A stretch of DNA of 8,158 bases from JACQNR01 sp049515175 (GTDB lineage Bacteria; Acidobacteriota; Terriglobia; UBA7540): positions 1 to 8,158 of the forward strand of contig JBEKUI010000212.1 of NCBI GenBank assembly GCA_049515175.1, in the 5' to 3' direction. Position numbers and translations under genes: made by a program. The notes under the pieces are model-generated. The model saw only the letters and a list, made by a program, of their open reading frames with translations. It searched no databases and was not told the origin of the DNA. Shown here piece after piece: positions 5,549 through 8,158 of this stretch; the first letter of the stretch is position 1; each line of letters starts with the position of its first letter.

Positions 5549-6571
5549 ATGGCTAAGAACTCCGAACTCGGCGCTCGACGGATTTCCATCGTCGGGGCAG
5601 GTAGCTGGGGAACGGTGCTTGCCCTGACGCTCGCCCAGGCGAGCCACGCCATTACTCTCTGGGCCTTTGAGAAGGAAGTTGTCGAGGAAATCCAATCGCG
5701 CCGCGAGAACAGCCTTTTCCTGCCGGGCTTCAGGCTGCCCGAAGATGTCCGCGCGACGAACAGCTTAACGGAGGCGCTCGGCGCCGCCGAAATCGTCGTC
5801 CTTGCCATGCCCTCGCACGTCGGCGGGCGCATCTACGAGGAAATGCTTCCCGCGCTCCGCGCGGACATGGTTTTTGTCAGCGCAACAAAGGGCCTCGACA
5901 CCGCGAGGCTGATGCGCATGAGTGAAGTTTTCCGGAATGTCGTTGGAGATCGTTTCGCGGTGCGCTTTGCGGCCCTTTCGGGCCCGAGTTTTGCGCGAGA
6001 AGTAGCCGCGGGCAGTCCCACGGCGCTGGTTGTGGCTTCAGAGGATCGAGCGGTCGCGCAGCACATCCAGCAGGAATTCTCCGGACCCACGCTGCGCCTT
6101 TACACCTCGACGGACGTGGCGGGCGTCGAGCTTGGAGGCGCGGTGAAGAACGTCATTGCCATTGCCGCCGGCGTCGTGGAGGGTTTGGGACTGGGACACA
6201 ATCCAGCGGCAGCCCTGATTACGCGCGGCTTGGCGGAAATGACGCGCCTCGCCTGCGCCTGCGGAGCCCGGCGCGAGACCCTCGCAGGGCTGGCGGGTCT
6301 CGGTGACCTGGTCCTCACCTGCACCGGTGAACTGAGCCGCAATCGCGCAGTCGGCATCGAACTGGCCAAGGGCCGCGCGCTCGCGAACATTGTGAGCTCG
6401 ATGAGGATGGTCGCCGAAGGCGTGAAGACCACCGCCGCAGTGGTGGCACTGGCCGAACGCTACGCGGTCGAGATGCCCATCACGCAGCAGGTTCATCGCC
6501 TGCTCCAGGGACAGGTTTCACCCCGCGAGGCGATTCGTGAGTTAATGGAGCGCGCCTTGAAAGAGGAGTAG
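5549..6571 (+). CDS. gpsA: Glycerol-3-phosphate dehydrogenase [NAD(P)+]
   Basis: Cytoplasmic enzyme that reduces dihydroxyacetone phosphate to sn-glycerol-3-phosphate with NAD(P)H, supplying the backbone that PlsY acylates. The 340 residues match the family length (about 330-340). The N-terminal Rossmann fold shows GAGSWGT (16-22) and SATKG (111-115); SGPSFA (144-149) follows; the C-terminal helical domain has GGAVKN (196-201), where Lys200 corresponds to the catalytic lysine, then TRGLAEM (225-231), GLGDLVLTC (250-258) and SRNR (263-266). All key residues are present. The ATG at 5549 directly abuts heptamer array D and has no clear Shine-Dalgarno sequence, but the protein reaches the nucleotide-binding motif at the expected distance. 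It is 68 bases after plsY, and pathway logic supports co-expression with it. Confidence 0.98.
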   Translation: MAKNSELGARRISIVGAGSWGTVLALTLAQASHAITLWAFEKEVVEEIQSRRENSLFLPGFRLPEDVRATNSLTEALGAAEIVVLAMPSHVGGRIYEEMLPALRADMVFVSATKGLDTARLMRMSEVFRNVVGDRFAVRFAALSGPSFAREVAAGSPTALVVASEDRAVAQHIQQEFSGPTLRLYTSTDVAGVELGGAVKNVIAIAAGVVEGLGLGHNPAAALITRGLAEMTRLACACGARRETLAGLAGLGDLVLTCTGELSRNRAVGIELAKGRALANIVSSMRMVAEGVKTTAAVVALAERYAVEMPITQQVHRLLQGQVSPREAIRELMERALKEE

Positions 6572-6577
6572 CGCAGC

Positions 6578-6620
6578 CCTGCCGGCCCCGAGCCCGGCAG
6601 GCCCCGGGCGCGCGTCGCCC
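6578..6620 (+). terminator. GC-rich hairpins after gpsA, possible terminator
   Basis: CCTGCCGG (6578-6585) pairs perfectly with CCGGCAGG (6594-6601) across an 8-base loop, starting 7 bases after the gpsA stop. A second small hairpin follows: GGGCG (6606-6610) with CGCCC (6616-6620). There is no T run, so this is not a classical intrinsic terminator; it could slow polymerase, protect the 3' end of the mRNA, or simply reflect high GC content. Confidence 0.35.
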
Positions 6621-6707
6621 CCGTCGGCCCGACCGCGTTTCCCCCGCCACCTCTTCCATGATTGATTTCATCTCCCTCCATACCGTAAGATGGGAAGGGC
6701 AGGGTCT

Positions 6708-8158
6708 ATGAAACGTCTGGGAACCAGGCGCATCGGGATTTTGTATCTGTTTCTGGTCATCCTCATCGGGGCCAGTGTGCCCTCGCTCTGGTTTTACGGA
6801 TCGAAAATGATCTCGAAAAACCGGGAGTACCTGGAGATCCAGGAAAAGGATCTGCAGACCACCACCTCCCGGGGCCTGGCGCGCGAGATCTCACTCTACG
6901 CGGACAACCTGCAGCAACGGCTCAAGGAATTCTTCGGCAGCGTGCTTCCGCTGGCTACCGAAATCGAGGGCGCCAAGTACGGCTCGGACCCGCGTCTCCG
7001 CAAAACGCTCGAGCAATTCATCACCGAATCCCCGGCGGTTGTCTATGCCACGGTTCTGAACAGCGAGGCGCGGGGTGTGCAGGCCGGCGAGTACAACGCC
7101 GCCGGCGACGCCTTCCTCCGCAAGGCCCTGGAAGCGGCCTTCATCGCCTCCCGGCAAAGCACGCTCTACCAGAGCAACCCCATCGCTATCGTCCGCAATA
7201 ACCGTAGCGAGCCGGTAATGATTTACGCCCGTCCCATCATCGTCAAGAATGAGTTTCGAGGCATGGTCGCAGCGGTGGTTACTTTCGCCGCGCTTCTCGA
7301 TCCTCTGGAGGATATTCACCGCGCCGGACGCGAAGCGTTCATCGTCGATAACGCCGGGCGCCTGGTCGCCTACAACATCCCGGACAAGAACGTGCCGGGC
7401 AAGGAAATGTTCGGCAGCCCGATCGTGCAGAAGTTTCTGGCCTGGCGCGGGGCAGCCCAGGCAACCGAAACGACCTCCTTCCAGCTGATGGAAGGCAATG
7501 AAACGATCCAAATGCTGGGCACCTATTCCCCCGTGCCCAGCGTCAACTGGGGCGTCATGGTCCAGAGAAAGACTCGCGATGCCTACCTCACCGTCGACGA
7601 AATGCGCAGCGATACGATGCGCTGGGGAATCGTCGTCATAATCCTCAGCCTTGTGATTGCGGTGGTCGCCGCCAAGTCCATCACGCGTCCCCTCGATGTC
7701 CTCACCCGGACGGCGCACGCCATGGCCCAGGGCGACTTTACCCAGGAGACGCGCGTGGACAGCGTGATCCGGGAAGTCTCCGAAGTCGCCGAAGCGCTCA
7801 ACCTCGCCAACGAACAGGTCCAGCGCTACGTCAGCGATTTGAAGCTGGCCTCCGAGGAGAAGCGGAACCTCTTCCTGGAATCCATCGACGCGTTGGCTGC
7901 CGCCGTGGACGCCCGCGACCCTTACACGCGCGGCCATGCGCGGCGCGTCTCCCAGTATTCGGTGGTCATCGCCCGCCAGATTGGGCTGCCGGATGACGAA
8001 GTGGAGAAAATTCAGATTTCCGCCACCCTTCACGACATCGGCAAGATCGGAATCCGCGACAGTGTGCTCCTGAAGCCCGGTGTGCTGACCAACGATGAAT
8101 TCGAGATCATGAAGCGCCACACTGTCATGGGATTCGAGATTGTCCGCCAAATCCGCCG
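6708..8158 (+). CDS. Membrane sensor HD-GYP protein (Cache-like, HAMP, HD-GYP), 3'-truncated
   Basis: Likely cyclic-di-GMP phosphodiesterase controlled by an external signal. The 483 visible residues show a short basic N terminus and membrane segment (about 10-30), an extracytoplasmic region (about 31-305) resembling a double Cache sensor (FIVDNAGRLVAYN at 211-223, then a YSPVPSVNWGVMVQ stretch at 273-286), a second membrane segment (about 306-322), a HAMP linker (SITRPLDVLTRTAHAMAQGD, 324-343), a helical region, and the start of an HD-GYP domain from about 395. Visible metal-site residues are His410 in TRGHARRV, the HD pair 442-443 in LHDIGKIG, and His471 in MKRHTVMG. The GYP motif itself would lie beyond the right edge. 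ATG 6708 has AAGGG at 6695-6699 eight bases upstream. The 136-base spacer after gpsA suggests its own promoter. The ligand is unknown. Confidence 0.92.
   Translation, partial: MKRLGTRRIGILYLFLVILIGASVPSLWFYGSKMISKNREYLEIQEKDLQTTTSRGLAREISLYADNLQQRLKEFFGSVLPLATEIEGAKYGSDPRLRKTLEQFITESPAVVYATVLNSEARGVQAGEYNAAGDAFLRKALEAAFIASRQSTLYQSNPIAIVRNNRSEPVMIYARPIIVKNEFRGMVAAVVTFAALLDPLEDIHRAGREAFIVDNAGRLVAYNIPDKNVPGKEMFGSPIVQKFLAWRGAAQATETTSFQLMEGNETIQMLGTYSPVPSVNWGVMVQRKTRDAYLTVDEMRSDTMRWGIVVIILSLVIAVVAAKSITRPLDVLTRTAHAMAQGDFTQETRVDSVIREVSEVAEALNLANEQVQRYVSDLKLASEEKRNLFLESIDALAAAVDARDPYTRGHARRVSQYSVVIARQIGLPDDEVEKIQISATLHDIGKIGIRDSVLLKPGVLTNDEFEIMKRHTVMGFEIVRQIR

Noticed and set aside
6662..6691. Sigma-70-like promoter TTGATT, 18-base spacer, TAAGAT upstream of the HD-GYP gene
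   Set aside because: Each hexamer matches the consensus at only about four of six positions, and transcription would begin near 6698, inside the AAGGG at 6695-6699 that serves as ribosome binding site for ATG 6708.
6891..8150. A 419-codon open frame on the minus strand opposite the HD-GYP gene
   Set aside because: It lies wholly antisense to a gene with clear HAMP and HD-GYP motifs. Its translation is rich in His, Asp, Gly and Val without a recognisable domain, as expected from the complement of GC-rich codons.

Overview
The window is one stretch of GC-rich bacterial chromosome. It carries nine genes, all on the + strand, packed almost end to end. The first gene (rimO) lacks its 5' end and the last (an HD-GYP sensor protein) lacks its 3' end. 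Gene content and order suggest a free-living soil-type bacterium, most likely an Acidobacteriota: rimO, yacG, pgpA, an IPT-plus-NHL beta-propeller protein, cinA, thpR, plsY and gpsA. That assignment is inferred from protein flavour and gene order; there is no rRNA marker here. I see no mobile element, CRISPR array, tRNA or rRNA.

Layout. Bases 1-1631 hold a tight cluster: rimO (ribosomal protein S12 methylthiotransferase), yacG (zinc-ribbon gyrase inhibitor) and pgpA (phosphatidylglycerophosphatase A), each overlapping the next by 8-20 bases. After a roughly 100-base spacer comes a 339-residue uncharacterised protein with an IPT/TIG domain and a six-bladed NHL-type propeller (1729-2748). Then follow cinA (2864-4099), thpR (4219-4809), plsY (4866-5480) and gpsA (5549-6571), each separated by a short spacer. 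A 136-base GC-rich spacer leads to a membrane-bound sensor protein (Cache-like domain, HAMP, HD-GYP) that runs off the right end.

The genes work together only in part. GpsA makes sn-glycerol-3-phosphate and PlsY puts the first acyl chain on it. PgpA finishes phosphatidylglycerol. So three of the nine genes serve phospholipid synthesis. CinA (NMN deamidase/pyridine nucleotide salvage), ThpR (2H phosphodiesterase), RimO and YacG are housekeeping or repair functions. The HD-GYP protein is a likely cyclic-di-GMP phosphodiesterase and probably a separate transcription unit.

The most unusual structure is in the spacers. All four spacers between 2749 and 5548 contain degenerate tandem repeats with a strict 7-base period. 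The unit differs at each site. In three of the four, an array on one strand faces a second array in the opposite orientation across a short core. These arrays sit directly upstream of the four genes that lack a visible Shine-Dalgarno sequence, and two of them run into the 3' end of the preceding gene and encode its last residues. I find no strong promoter in the window.
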